Below are positions 40,988 through 53,500 of a stretch of 64,000 nt of DNA, one piece after another (position 1 is the stretch's first letter; every line of letters starts with the position of its first letter). The DNA is taken from contig OZ024792.1 of the NCBI GenBank assembly GCA_964017065.1, forward strand, positions 4,521,754-4,585,753, written 5' to 3'. Source of the DNA: Haliclona indistincta. Lineage: Eukaryota; Porifera; Demospongiae; Haplosclerida; Chalinidae. The position numbers and the translations under genes were made by a program. The notes under the pieces were generated by a model. The model did not search any database. It saw nothing but the letters and a program-made list of their open reading frames with translations, and was not told the DNA's origin.

Positions 40988-42703
40988 CTATTTATGTAGC
41001 TTCCGTTCTGTGCTAATGATGTCATTAATAATGACGTCATACACGTCAGTGTTAGCATTGATGCTCCAGATAAAATCTAAGTGTTCGTAGTCCGGTAGAT
41101 TATGAACAGTGTACGGCACCTTGGCTGCAGTCAGCTTGTCGGTGAGAATTTTCACATCTAGAGAATCTGCTAGCCAGTCCTTATTTCCAGTGAACATCAT
41201 CACAGGTACTCTCAGCTGAGACACATTGTAACATGGTGGGTTAGTCTTGAGTGTGAGAGAGACAAGCATCTCAAGTGATGTACATTTTTTTAGTACACTA
41301 ACCTTCTTGTCAGCAGCATACATGCAGAACTTTCCGGATTGCACCAGCTGTAGAAATAATAATTATTGATAATTAGAGATAAACTTTTGCTTTAGTATAC
41401 ATTACACAACATATACATAACATGAACATGTGACGACTAACCTGTGACCAATGTGCTATGTTCTGTACTGATGTTCCAGCTGGCGTGTGTCCAAGATATA
41501 CTGGTATACGAGACTGCATTGAGAACAGAACCATGTGATACACCAAAAGATATCAAGTTACTATTATGATTACAGTAAGCGAATCCACTTTATCACAACA
41601 ATCAACAACAAACAGTGTATTGGATACTAACATCATTGAGGTTCTTCTGGTCGAATCCACAGATAAGGAACAGCACATTACCGCACACTCCCTTCAACCC
41701 AGTATTGCAGAACAATTCACCTAGTGTACCCACCAACCCTTGACTGGGTAAGAATTCTCCGTGACCTACAACATCCAGCAAATACTGTGTGCAAAGAGAA
41801 AGAAAAGACTGAAAACCATCTACTGATCACACATACTCACCTTTATTTCATTGAAATGATCATAAGTTTCAGCCAAGTACCAGAACATTCCCTTTACATG
41901 ACCCACAGTAGTGACCGGAGCTAGAGCATAAAATTTTATAATCTTCGATGCAAGATTCTGGTTCGATGAAAACCCAGCGAATCCCATGAACGTTCCCTGA
42001 GAGTGACCTACATAGTACAGCTTCTCTGTCTTTGTATAGGTTAGCACATAGTCCAACATAGCCGGCAGGTCAATCAGAGCGTGCTCGTCCACACTGCATC
42101 ATCAATGAGAACAGATAATTGTTGACATGATGCTACTGATAGATGACCTCACAGACCCCACTACACCCTAATGACCTTGTCTGACTGGGACATCACTGCT
42201 TACCTGTAGTCCCAGAATTTAGCATCCTTTGTGGTCAGAGTTACGTGCTTCTTAGAGTATGTGTTTCCACGCACGTTCCCTAACCAAACATCAAACCCTT
42301 TGTCAGCCAATAGGTAGGCAAAGCTTTGCGTTTTCAGGTTCGTTAACCAGTTCGTACTAGAACAGAGTAAACCATGCTGCAAGAAGACCACAGGACCTAA
42401 CAGTGGTCAAGAGGAGGAGTTGCTATCATAGTAGAAGAGGCACTCACGAGATCCGTTGGGATATCCTATAGGAGGTATTCTCTGCAAGCCTAGGATATAG
42501 CCATCACTGGTCTGCACTTCGTGGGACTCTGCCGGGTACCCTTTAGACGTTATCAGCTTGATCTGAGTGAACCGCCATCATAATACGAGGCAAACGAGCC
42601 AGCATTAACTTACAGCATCATAATCTTCCTCGGGATCCTTTCCCCCGATACAGTTGCAAGAAATAACGAGAAGGAAGGCAAGCAAAAGACAGCGGCGATG
42701 CAT
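40988..42703 (-). CDS. Acid lipase of the lysosomal/gastric type
   Basis: AB-hydrolase lipase close to LIPA/LIPF. Start at 42703: [16 protein letters not shown] is a signal peptide (exon 42614-42703). The next exon carries [20 protein letters not shown]; then [13 protein letters not shown] (oxyanion hole region), [18 protein letters not shown], the nucleophile elbow [18 protein letters not shown] with the acid, and YEHLDFIW with the histidine. The full Ser-Asp-His triad is present. Expected to hydrolyse cholesteryl esters or triglycerides in lysosomes or the digestive space. It lies next to the glutaminase genes, which also look lysosomal or secreted. I leave the symbol blank because LIPA and gastric lipases are not separable in sponges. 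Confidence 0.9.
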
Positions 42704-42895
42704 TTCATGTGATTTCTGATCGACCTTGCTAATTTTGACGGTATATTTGACGTTAGACGTGACGAAAACCGACAATACGTTTACGGTTAAGTACTCATAA
42801 TGTCTTGTACAGAATCAGTCGTACAGAATTTTACTACGAATAATAATAATGTTATAAAATCTTAGGAGAGCATTACAAATGCACAATAACACTGT

Positions 42896-45800
42896 TTATA
42901 GTTGCCGAGAATAATGATGCGAGGGTGGTAATCCGGGCACGTTCCCTTGCTGAGGTAAACTAACAGGCACATTCCCATGATGCTGAGGGACACCAGGCAA
43001 GTTTGCATGTTGCTGAGGCATGTTCCCATGCTGCTGTGGGATACCAGGCATGTTCCCATACTGTTGCGAGACACCAGGCATGTTCCCATGCTGTTGAGGG
43101 ACTCCAGGCATGTTCCCATGCTGTTGAGGGACTCCAGGCATGTTCCCATGCTGTTGAGGGACTCCAGGCATGTTCCCATGCTGTTGAGGGACTCCAGGCA
43201 TGTTCCTATGCTGTTGCGAGACACCAGGCATGTTCCCATGCTGTTGAAGGACTCCGGGCATGTTCCCATGCTGTTGAGGGACTCCAGGCATGTTCCCATG
43301 CTGTTGTGGGACTCCAGGCATGTTCCTATGCTGTTGAGAGACTCCAGGCATGTTCCCATGCTGTTGAGGGACTCCAGGCATGTTCCCATGCTGTTGAGGG
43401 ACTCCAGGCATGTTCCCATGCTGTTGAGGGACTCCGGGCATGTTCCCATGCTGTTGAGGGACTCCGGGCATGTTCCCATGCTGTTGTGGAACACCAGGTA
43501 CATTTCTGTGCTGCTGAGGGACACCAGGTACATTCCCATGTTGCTGTGGCATACCAGGCATGTTCCCATGTTGCTGTGGCATACCAGGCATGTTCCCATG
43601 CTGCTGAGGTGTCCTTGCATAAGCATGTGGAGGTAGATTGGCTCCTGGTGATGGGTGCTGCTGTTGTTGCTGCATTGGTAGCTGCTGATGGAGCTGTGGT
43701 GGCTGAGTTGGTGTAGACGGATGCTGGCCAGGAGACTGTGGTACCATTCGTGATGCCTGCTGTTCCTGCCATGCCTGAGGAGGTTGGACCTGTTGCCCGT
43801 GAGGAGGCTGGTTCCATTGAGGCTGGTTAGCATTAGGTTGCCCCATTGGCTGTGCCTGAGAAGAGTTAGTGACAGGTCTTTGTGCTGGCTGCGGCTGGAG
43901 AGATTGAGAGGAAGATGAGGGTGGGAGGTTAGCTCCCTGGCCTTGCCAGCCTGGTTGTGGTTGAGGTGGAGCTTGAGGTCTGGGAGGGATCTGTGAGGGG
44001 ATTGCAGTTGGAGGAGGACCAGTAGGTCTGACTGTTTGAGGTCTCAACGGAAGAGGAAGAGCATTAGGTGGTGGCATTGCTGTGCTAGCTTGGGCAGCCT
44101 TCTGTTCATGAGCTACTCTCAGCTCAGTCTGTAACTCTTGCAGTTGCTGAGTGAGTTGGTTCATCCGCTGGCGATACTGCTGCTCCATGCCGTCTATAAT
44201 TTTCTTGTGTTCTTCTCTGTATGATGTGAGGAGCTTGTCCCTCTCCTGAAGTTGCACAGCGTATTGCTGAGCTTGTGTTTGCGTGGCTTGTATCTGTTGA
44301 GAAGCTAACTGAAGCTGGTGCTGCAAGTGTTGTGCCTCCTTCTCTTTCTGTGATACCTGTCCCTGAAGATTTTGTACCCTTAGTTGCTCTTGTGTGAGTG
44401 ACTGCTGCAAACGTGACATTGTGTCCAAGTGCTCTTTTCGCTGCATTTCTCCAACCTGATTCATCTTGTCCAGCTGGCTCTGCTGCTGTGCAAACATCTC
44501 CTGCTGTTGCTGTAACAGTTGCATCAGCATGGCTTGGTTGTTAGATGAAGAAGTCTTCTCCTCTTGCAGCTTGTTTTGAACTATAATCTGCTCCAGTTCA
44601 CTCTTCTGGGTTTCTATCATTTGGTACTGATGCTGCAGCTGGGTCTTCTGTTCTTCAAGCTGTCTACTCTGAGTGTTTATGGTGTCTTGCTGTTTGACCA
44701 GCATCCCCTCTAGCTGAGGGGAAGAGTGGAACAATGAAGACGGGCTAGCAGCAGGACTTATTGCAGCCAGAGAGGGAGGATGGGAGATCACAGGTTGAGG
44801 CAAGCTCTGTGGTTGTGGTATAATGGGTAGGTTGCTAGCCAGGAGAGGTGAGGTAATACTAGCCGTGATAACATCAGTTGCTTTAGGTGTTGTTGAACTA
44901 GTTTGGTCGCTGTGAGCCGATGGCGGTGGCGTGGGGGGATTACTAGAGCCGCTCTTCCCAAACACATCTAAGAAATCCAGTGGATTCTGTCTTGGTTCAG
45001 ACTGTAATTTTTCCCCTAAAGGATGAGGAGTAGGTTGGTCTGCGGATGAAGAAGGTACTTCAGGTAAGCTCTGTGGGGCAGCGTTCAAATCTCCATCATT
45101 CTCAGAGCTAACAGGATTGGGCAGTGAGCGATAAGAACTGACAATGGAACTGTTCATATGTTGAGGAGGGTTAAACCCACCGCTTGTGTCAGGTAAAGTA
45201 ACAAAATGTGGAGACTGTCTTTCGCTGTTTTCAGTGGAAGCCCCACTGCTATCGTCTTTGAGTGATGATGGAAGAGAAGTAGGAATAGAAGGAGGAACGG
45301 GAGAGAAGGATACAGGTTCTTGAGGAGGAACAGGCTGATGGAGAGGAGGAAGAGACTGACTAGGAGAAGGCAGCCGAGGATCAGGAGGGAAAGAGGTAGG
45401 ACCATTAGTGGTCAAAGATGTTAAGACTTGTGATGATGAGTCAGTTTGTCTGGGTGGTATGAGTGGTGTATAGAGGACGCCATCTGGTTCAGAGTTTGTT
45501 GCTGGTGACAAGCTTGCTGGTAAATTAGCTTGTGGTGGTGGAGAAGATGGAAGGGTTGACAAAGAGGTAGGAATGGGCGAAGGGTTTGAGGAAGGCAGAG
45601 CAGATGATTGAAGAGGAGGCAAAGGAGATGATTGAGAAGGTGGTTGGAGAGGAGGTAAGGAAGATGGTTGGGGAGGAGGTAAGGGAGATGACTGAAGAGA
45701 TGGTTGAGAAGAAGGCAATGAAGACGGTTGAGGAGAAACCAAGGAAGGTGATTGAGAAGGAGGCAAGGGAGATGGTTGAGGAAGAGATGGTTGAGGAGGA

Positions 45801-48677
45801 GGAGGTAAGAAGGACGGTTGAGAAGAGGGATGAGGAGGAGTTGGTGAATTGGTGGTCGTAGGACCAGGCATCAAACTAGCTGGTGGGACCACAGGTGTAG
45901 CAGTTGGCTCAGGTGGTTGGTGCACAGTAGCATCATCTCCATTAGGTATTGTAGTAGTCATGTTGAGAGCAGCCATTTGCTGTTCCTGCGTACTCTTCAA
46001 GTTCATTAACAGCTGCACCATACTGTCACTACCACCTCCTCCACTTGTTAGCTCACTGATATCAACTTGTTGAGTCTCTGGCTGCTCTGTTTGCTGATGG
46101 TTGACATTGGAACCGTTCTGATAAGGCAATGTAGTCTGGGTTTCAGGATGCTGAATAGGCTCTCCTCGCAGCTCTGCTTTCTTGGGAGGTCGATTAGGAG
46201 GAAGAGCAGCTGAAGATGATGGTGGTGGTGGCTGGTTGCTGTCACTAACTGCTGGCTTAGTAGAACGAGGAGGAGGAGGAGGAGATGGACTATGACGTCT
46301 GTAGGAAGACAAATGAAACAATGTTCACAGGTTGACACATGAACATACTTTTCAACACTCTGACGTTGCTTTCTCCTGCTGTTACAAACATCTATGCAAC
46401 TCTTATACAGTCTAGTAACGCTGTCTGCTAGCTTGCTATAGAAGCCAACTCCCTCTCTGAAAACAAAGGTAAAACATTCATTTCAAACACAAAGCACACT
46501 CACTCTATCTTGGACTGAAGAAACTTGAAGGAGCCAGCTGATTTCGCTAGCTGGATATACCAGTCCTCTTGGCTAACAATGGAACAGTTTAAACAGGTGA
46601 AAAATCACACAAAGTATATATAATAAAACCTTTTGGTTAGTTCTTGAGATGCTTGTCTGAACTTGGCTTGTTTTGCATTGAGCTCAGTAAGAACTCTGTA
46701 TCAAAATACAAATGCCAGCAACATGAATTAAATTTTGTCTCCTTGTTGTTGGTATCCCTCACCTTAGAATGTTCTCCTGGGCAGTCAGATTCTGTCGAAT
46801 CAGCTCAGCTACTTGTCTGTGAGGCTGAAGGTGTTCCTCTATGACGCTATCTTGTCCTCCCCCAGCACTGCCCATCTCTCCTATCAACTCTCGAGTAATG
46901 TCGTCACTCTTCATTTGTTCACGAAGCTTGCTAACAAACTGCTTTCGTTGCTGCTTCATCTCATCCACCTTAGCCTGGAAACAGAAGAGAGGTGAAAGAT
47001 GCGACTGAGCATGTTTCTACTAACCAAGAGTTGCTTCCATCTATCAACATCTACGTCTTGTGCAGGAGCTAGTTAATGAGAGATTCATCATAATTCATGA
47101 ATAATATTGAAAGACATACTGTCAAGAAGTGTCAGTGTTGGTGTAGCAGCCACTAGCGAAGGAGTGGGGCCGGAGAGTAGCTGGAGATTATGACGATGCT
47201 TGTTGAACATTGTCCTCAGGTCGCCATTGGACTTGTTCTGAGAGATATACAGACTTGATAGATGTGCAACACTGCAGCCGTATACTCACAGCTTGTTTGT
47301 GATATTTGTGCAATGAATCAAGCTCTTTCCACAAGGCAGCACACACTTGTGACTCTGGCCGAGCTCCATATTTAGCCTAAACATGACAGCACAGAGATGA
47401 AGCAAAATATGCATGCATTAACACACCTGATAATCCTTCTCTTCTTGTTCCTCTACCTCCCTCCTCTCCACCATGGCTGATACTTGCTCTTCAACACGTT
47501 GAGAGAGTACCACCAGTTCTGTAGAACAAAGAAAAGGACAGTAAGGCAATATCATGTACACAACATCTCGCACGTTCAAGATTTTCTTGGACAGCTTTTA
47601 TGGAATCAGACTTGGACTGAAACTGACGATGCTGATCCATGAGATGAGCTGAATGAATAGAGCATTGGGTATATCAGTTGTGGATGAGTTGGGTGCTTAC
47701 AAGGTATAGCGGGTGGTCCAGTAGATAGCTTGTCCACCTCATCAGGATTTAGAGATCTCATGTAATTTCTATAGAAGAGAAGGTGATAAGGAGAGTTTGG
47801 AAAGCAACAGTATTGCCTACTCTAGTTCACTGTCTTTCTGATCCACCGACGACAGTATAGAGCGAAGTATCTTTGCCTTTTCCTCACTACACACAATGAC
47901 ATGTATATCATATTTGGAACATTCGAAATCTACTGTCAGCTTACCTGTAAACTGATGCAACTTCATATGCTTTCATAGGTACTAGTCTAGCAAAGATGTC
48001 TGATCCACTCATCTTCTTGTCTACTGGTTGAAATACAACAGGCTTGACCAGCTCCACACCTAGGTGCAATACAACACAAATCACTCGTGAGTGCAAGAAG
48101 ACTCATTCTTGTACCAGGGGCATATTCCAGTGTGTCCAGACTGGGAACCAGTTCATGATACACCTGATCGTTCTGTTTCTGAGACTGTTGCAGCCTAGCA
48201 ACCACCACATGACAGTCATGTGACCAAATCATTCAGCAATGACTCACCTTGCATTGATATACTCCATCAAATGCTTCACTCCTTCTTTGACAACGTCCGG
48301 TAACCCTCTGGGCAGCTTACCCATTTCAGTGAGTTTCTGCAGAGCTAACTGTTGGAATGCAATCTATAGAGAGAACCAGTGAATTCATGAATAGTAGCTA
48401 GGTTATGCACTGACCATGTGACCATAGTTTCCTTGTTCTTCAAGTGAGTTAGCTTGATAGAGCTAAAGAGAAAATGTAACCAACAAATCCGTATGTGCAC
48501 ATGGCTTACATGTGCTATAGCCAGGTAGTAGCTGCTTTTAACTTGAATCAGTTTCATCCAGTCTTTGTGCTTCTTGGTGACTGGTGGATTGGACTCCAGC
48601 ACTAGAACAACAAACTGGTAGTACTCAGCAACCTAGAGAGAGAGAGGGGAATGGAAGGAGGGAGGGAGAGAGAGAGA

Positions 48678-48714
<37 letters not shown>

Positions 48715-50400
48715 AGGGAGGGAGGGAGGGAGGGAGGGAGGGAGGGAGGGAGGGAGGGAGGGAGGAAGAGAGAGAGAGACAGAAAGAAAAAGAGAATTAA
48801 TGCAAACAGTGGAAGAAAGATTTTTTCTTACTTTCATGGACACACGTGATATGTTGAGGTTTTTAACTTTCGATAATCCTTTCAGAGATTTCTCTACAAT
48901 ACATTCCTGAGCTTGTCCCTAACACAGCATAATTTAATCAAGCCTAGTACACACTAGAGGCTTGCATAGTACCAGTTGAAGTGTTTTGTACATTTCCATC
49001 AGTTGTGGATTCATGTCAGCGCATCCATTATTACCAAAACGCTCCTGAACACAAAGAAGCAGAAGATGAAGTGTGTTTGGTAGAGAAGGAGCATACGTAC
49101 ATGAAGGTAAGCAAAGGCTCCTGCTGAGCATTGGTAATGAGTGAGAGCTTCCTTCATTTCCTATGAATAGGACAGTAACTAACTGTGACAGCATCACACA
49201 CCACAAACCTGCTCATCATGACGACCATCCCGACTACCAACCAATGAATGAAGAGCACCTGTATACAGCACAATCACATGATTATCACATGATCTACACT
49301 AACAGTATCATTGTATCTACACTAGCATAAAGTACAAGTGATTACATAATCTGGTATGTCACAATATAATGCTATAGTAGACAGCTACACAGTTCTCTCC
49401 TTAGCTAACATTTATAGCTTGTTAATGCACACACGTGACACAACATATGTCACGTGAGTGTGCGTGCATTCAATACTAAGAGCATAGACAAGTGTCTACA
49501 GCTGACATAAGAGACGATAGTTTCTCGAGAACACAAACACACCTATGTTGTAGAGGACTGATGCTAGCTCGATTTGTAGACCCTCTTTACAGTACTCTGC
49601 TCCGGTGTAGACATCCTTCCTATGGTAGGAATGGTACTCACCCACACAGCCATAACATACATGCCAGACACTATTACACAATATTACTAGTATTAGTCAT
49701 ATGACAGGATTTAATGCTGCATTGCTGGGCCAAAAACAGCAATAACCAACTATGATTATCAGATAATGGTCATGAATACTGTCCATTTAATTCCAACTAC
49801 ACATGTGCCAACATCCTGAACCATGCATTGGACATCACAGAAAAGGAAATGAAGACTATCGTGTACAAGTACTATCATGAGCACTTGAGCAATAGTGAAG
49901 ATGAAAGTGCACTATAAATTGTATAATGTCTGTCATTCTCTCTTACCACACAAAGTCAATGGGTATTTGACCGACCATCTCGTGAGGGAATCTAGCATGC
50001 AGTAGGTGGAGCTGTGAGTAGTATCGTCTGAGCACATTGCAGCCTGGATAGTCACGCGATGGTTTGCTAGCAGCCTGGAGAAACATGTATCATGAGCTTT
50101 AGATCGCAATGAAATTACAACGATTTCAGATTTAACTTGTCTTCAAAAATGAATCTTTGTGTGACAGGGTAGATACTAGTTATCATACCTCTCGTAAACG
50201 GTCCAGTTGTTTTATTTCTTCCTCAAATGACTCAGAGGACTCTTCATAGTGAGCACTGATTAGCTGTAAACACAAACGAGAAGGCTAAAATGACAGAAAT
50301 TATTCCATACCGGTTTGAGAGCAAGAAAACTGGACTTGGCTGTCTCCTTTAGCGCCAAACTTATCATGGGCATAGCAGGGCATTCCCAGCTAGCCGCCAT
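42896..50400 (-). CDS. PTPN23: HD-PTP-like BRO1 / V-domain protein without phosphatase domain
   Basis: ESCRT-associated adaptor. Start at 50400: MAASWECPAMPMISLALKET, as in HD-PTP. BRO1 exons include RDYPGCNVLRRYYSQLH (about 50000-50080) and DVYTGAEYCKEGLQIELASV (49530-49620). The V domain includes DDITRELIGEMG and RQNLTAQENILR (46770-46960). The last exon, 42896-46298, is 3.4 kb: a Pro/Ser-rich linker, a coiled coil of about 220 residues rich in Gln (44090-44700), then Pro/Gln-rich sequence with a GNMPGVPQQH repeat, ending HHYSRQL. Vertebrate HD-PTP continues into a tyrosine-phosphatase domain; here the frame stops and the lipase gene begins 193 bp on. It could therefore be called an ALIX/HD-PTP intermediate; the V-domain sequence favours HD-PTP. 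Confidence 0.85.
43010..43610. repeat. 30 bp coding minisatellite in the BRO1 protein
   Basis: About 20 head-to-tail 30 bp units encoding GNMPGVPQQH with small variants (HRN, GVS, GVL). The frame is conserved throughout; third-position changes are few, pointing to recent expansion or homogenisation. Confidence 0.9.
48640..48785. repeat. GA / GGGA microsatellite in BRO1-gene intron
   Basis: (GA)n followed by about 16 copies of GGGA within an intron of the HD-PTP-like gene. Confidence 0.85.
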
Positions 50401-50558
50401 GTTCTTTGTGCAAACCAGGTACCGAGAGAGAGAGAGAGAGCAGAAGAGCAGGAAGCTGGATAGCAGGGCTGGGCGGGGTGAGATAAACACGCCGCCTACG
50501 AAGGCGGGGTCAGCAGAACGGAACCCGCGCGCGCCTAGACTACTAAAATACCATACCA
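50401..50558. promoter_or_regulatory. Divergent promoter, HD-PTP-like / CARD-LRR A
   Basis: 158 bp between opposing start codons, with a short GA run and GC-rich ggcggggt boxes; no TATA box. Confidence 0.45.
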
Positions 50559-53500
50559 ATGGAGCCTGAGTTGACTGTGTTCAGGAAGCTGTATAATGAC
50601 GTGCAGGTGTCTATCCTCAATCCTGTTCGCGTAGCATCGTTGCTCCGTCAAGAAGGAGTGGTGGCAGATGATCTCTTAGACGAGGTGTCGGACATGAATC
50701 GGTTCACTCAAGCAGAAAAGACAGCCTCCATTATGCGTCATGTGGAAGGAGCCATCAGAGTCAATCCAAGAAATTTTTGGGCTTTTGTAGCAGTGCTAGA
50801 AAAGTCCGGTCCGCCAGCTTGCCATGTTGCTAAAAGAATGAGAGACAATGTAGACTTGCACACACCAGGTGAGAAATATATAGAATGGCACTAGCTAGTA
50901 CTGCGCATCTGACATGACCATGGGTACTAGAGCAACTCGGGGCTATTTCATGTCTCATAAAATGCATTGAGGAGGAACCAAATATACCTTCGGAAGAGCC
51001 CCGCTAGATTACCTCTGCACTTTCTGTTATAACATCAAATTAATTATTTGATATTAACCCTTTAAGTCCTAATGACGCCTTTAGGTATGGGTAGGGTGTC
51101 ATAATTGACTCCACCTACTCTAGACGTCATAAATAATGTGAAAAGTGCTCAAACTAAGTTTAATTGCAAAAGACGACTTTACCTGAAAAAACACTTTTTT
51201 CGGCACACCCTCCCCACTAAAACATACAGCAGGGCCAGAGCCCCTTGCTGCTTGCTGGCAGTACGTAGCTGCAGTATCGCGTACGAGCATTGCTCGGCGA
51301 AATCGATACGCAGGCTCCTCCACGAATGGAAGATGAGCTTGCAAGAGCAGTTTTAGCTTTGTACTTTTCACACAACTAAAGAAAAATTGTAAAAACTCGA
51401 TCGTCTTTAGTCTTCACAGGCGAGCTCGTCGTTCCGTGATGCCGAACACTACGTGGCTGAAACTTGCTATTATCGATGCCTATCTATAGACAAACAAAGC
51501 GCACACTGCAACTCCGTTTGCACAGATAGACTTGGCTTAAAAAGAAATAGCCCCTTGCAAAGTCATGAATCTCATTAAAACGGTATCCCGCCACCTTAAC
51601 CCTTTAACCCCTAATGTCGCCTTTTGGCGACATACATACTTCAGACACCATAACTTTATCAAAAAGTGTTAAAATATCCCAAAATTAAGCCAAATTGAAG
51701 AATACAAATAACCGCAAAAATTGACCGGTTTTCGGCGCCCCCTGCACTAAACGTTATGGCGACGGCATTTCTATGGCTTCAGTGCAAAATTCACAACATT
51801 TCAGGAAAAACAAAATGGCTGCCAAGAAAATTTGGACATTTTATGGCTTCAGGGGTGCTCGGAAACACATTTTCGTGCATTCTCTATGATCTGGACTACA
51901 TTTTGCACTCACCAAAACCACTGCTAGTTGTGTGTACTTTTCAGTATCCAGCCCCAAAGCACTAACTTTGAGCAAAATTTGACGAGGTCGTTGCACTTTA
52001 TCGGCTTCACTTTCGAAGTGGGAGGGGCATATCGACCGACTTGAGTGTGGGCAATTGCGGCTACTCACTGGCGTAAAAGGACGCAAATTTGAGACCAGTA
52101 GCACAAAAGACACACGAGATATTCACGAGAGAAGTGGTCAGCATTTACGAGGTTAAAATTTCAGCAAGATAATTTAGTAATTAAAGGGTTAAGCACCGTG
52201 AAATCCTTCACCCTCTATTTTTTACAGAAACTGTCTCAAAATGATATTTATAACACTTAGAGTTCATTTTCAACACTTTTGGAGCATTACTAGCCAGATT
52301 TGCAAATTTTGACGAAAACTCATTAAGCACCTTGAAATCCTTCACCCTCTATTTTTTACAGAAACTGTCTCAAAATGATATTTATAACACTTAGAGTTCA
52401 TTTTCAACACTTTTGGAGCATTACTAGCCAGATTTGCAAATTTTGACGAAAACTCATTAAACCTATTGAACTATTAATTAGTGCCTCGTACCAGCTTAAA
52501 TTTTCATGAATGCGAGCTTTGCCCATAATCTTGTAAAGGCTATGGTCTGATCAATCGTTGTTGCTTGGAATAGAACGGCATTCTGTTTGCTCGACAATGT
52601 TACACACAACAAAGTTGCTTCCAATTCATATGACACACTATACGATTAATTGCCTATGAATTCTTGGCAATTTGTTAAGCCAACTTTGTTGCTTAGTTGT
52701 GCGTATCAAAGTTGAAAGTTGTCTAGTGTATCATTAAGTATAACGAGAGTTCACACTGTATAGTGAATGTATTGGCATGCTTATAATCTGTTTATTTGGT
52801 TGTAGGGGACATATTTGTATCTGAAACTTATAGAGAGGATTTCGATAACATCATAAAAGGAGAATTTATAGCATTGCATCGAGATATCTCCAAACGTTTG
52901 TCCAACAATGATAATGTATCATTGAATGAACTGAAAGAGTTACTAGTATCGTATTCTGAACTTGAAGGACCACTTCAAGCTGCTGACACCATCAGTAGTG
53001 TCATGCGTGTTATACAACGCCATTCATCGGTTATTAACTGCTTTTATCTCAAGTGTATTGCTAGAGAGTTTGACCTGCCAGAGGTGACAGAAAAGATTGA
53101 AGCATACTGCAAGCAAGTAGATGAATTCTGTCACCAAACTATCTCAAAGCATTCTTATGTAACATCCTTCATGGCTGAACCGCAAAACCACATTCTCTCC
53201 ACTCAAAAGCTCACTCTGAAACTGGAGTGGAAGCCCGATGACAAGACTCTTGCTGACATTCAAAGTCTCATACGGAAGACATTCAAGAGTCTCTCTGACC
53301 ATGTCCATGTTGTTGTCGTCAAGGAAGGCAGTGTGACAGTGATCTGCTACGCCCCACACTACATCATGGGGTCACTAGTACAGATGGCTAAGGAAAGCAA
53401 GAGGATGCTACTGGAGAACAGTGTGTCCTATCTCAGTATAGGATACACTGTTGTACTAGACAGTAGTACAGATCAGGAGGTGAGCTACTGGTATTACATG

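Noticed and set aside
42977..43716. Plus-strand open frames across the BRO1 gene repeat
   Set aside because: Shadows of the 30 bp coding repeat read on the other strand; no start context or splice structure.
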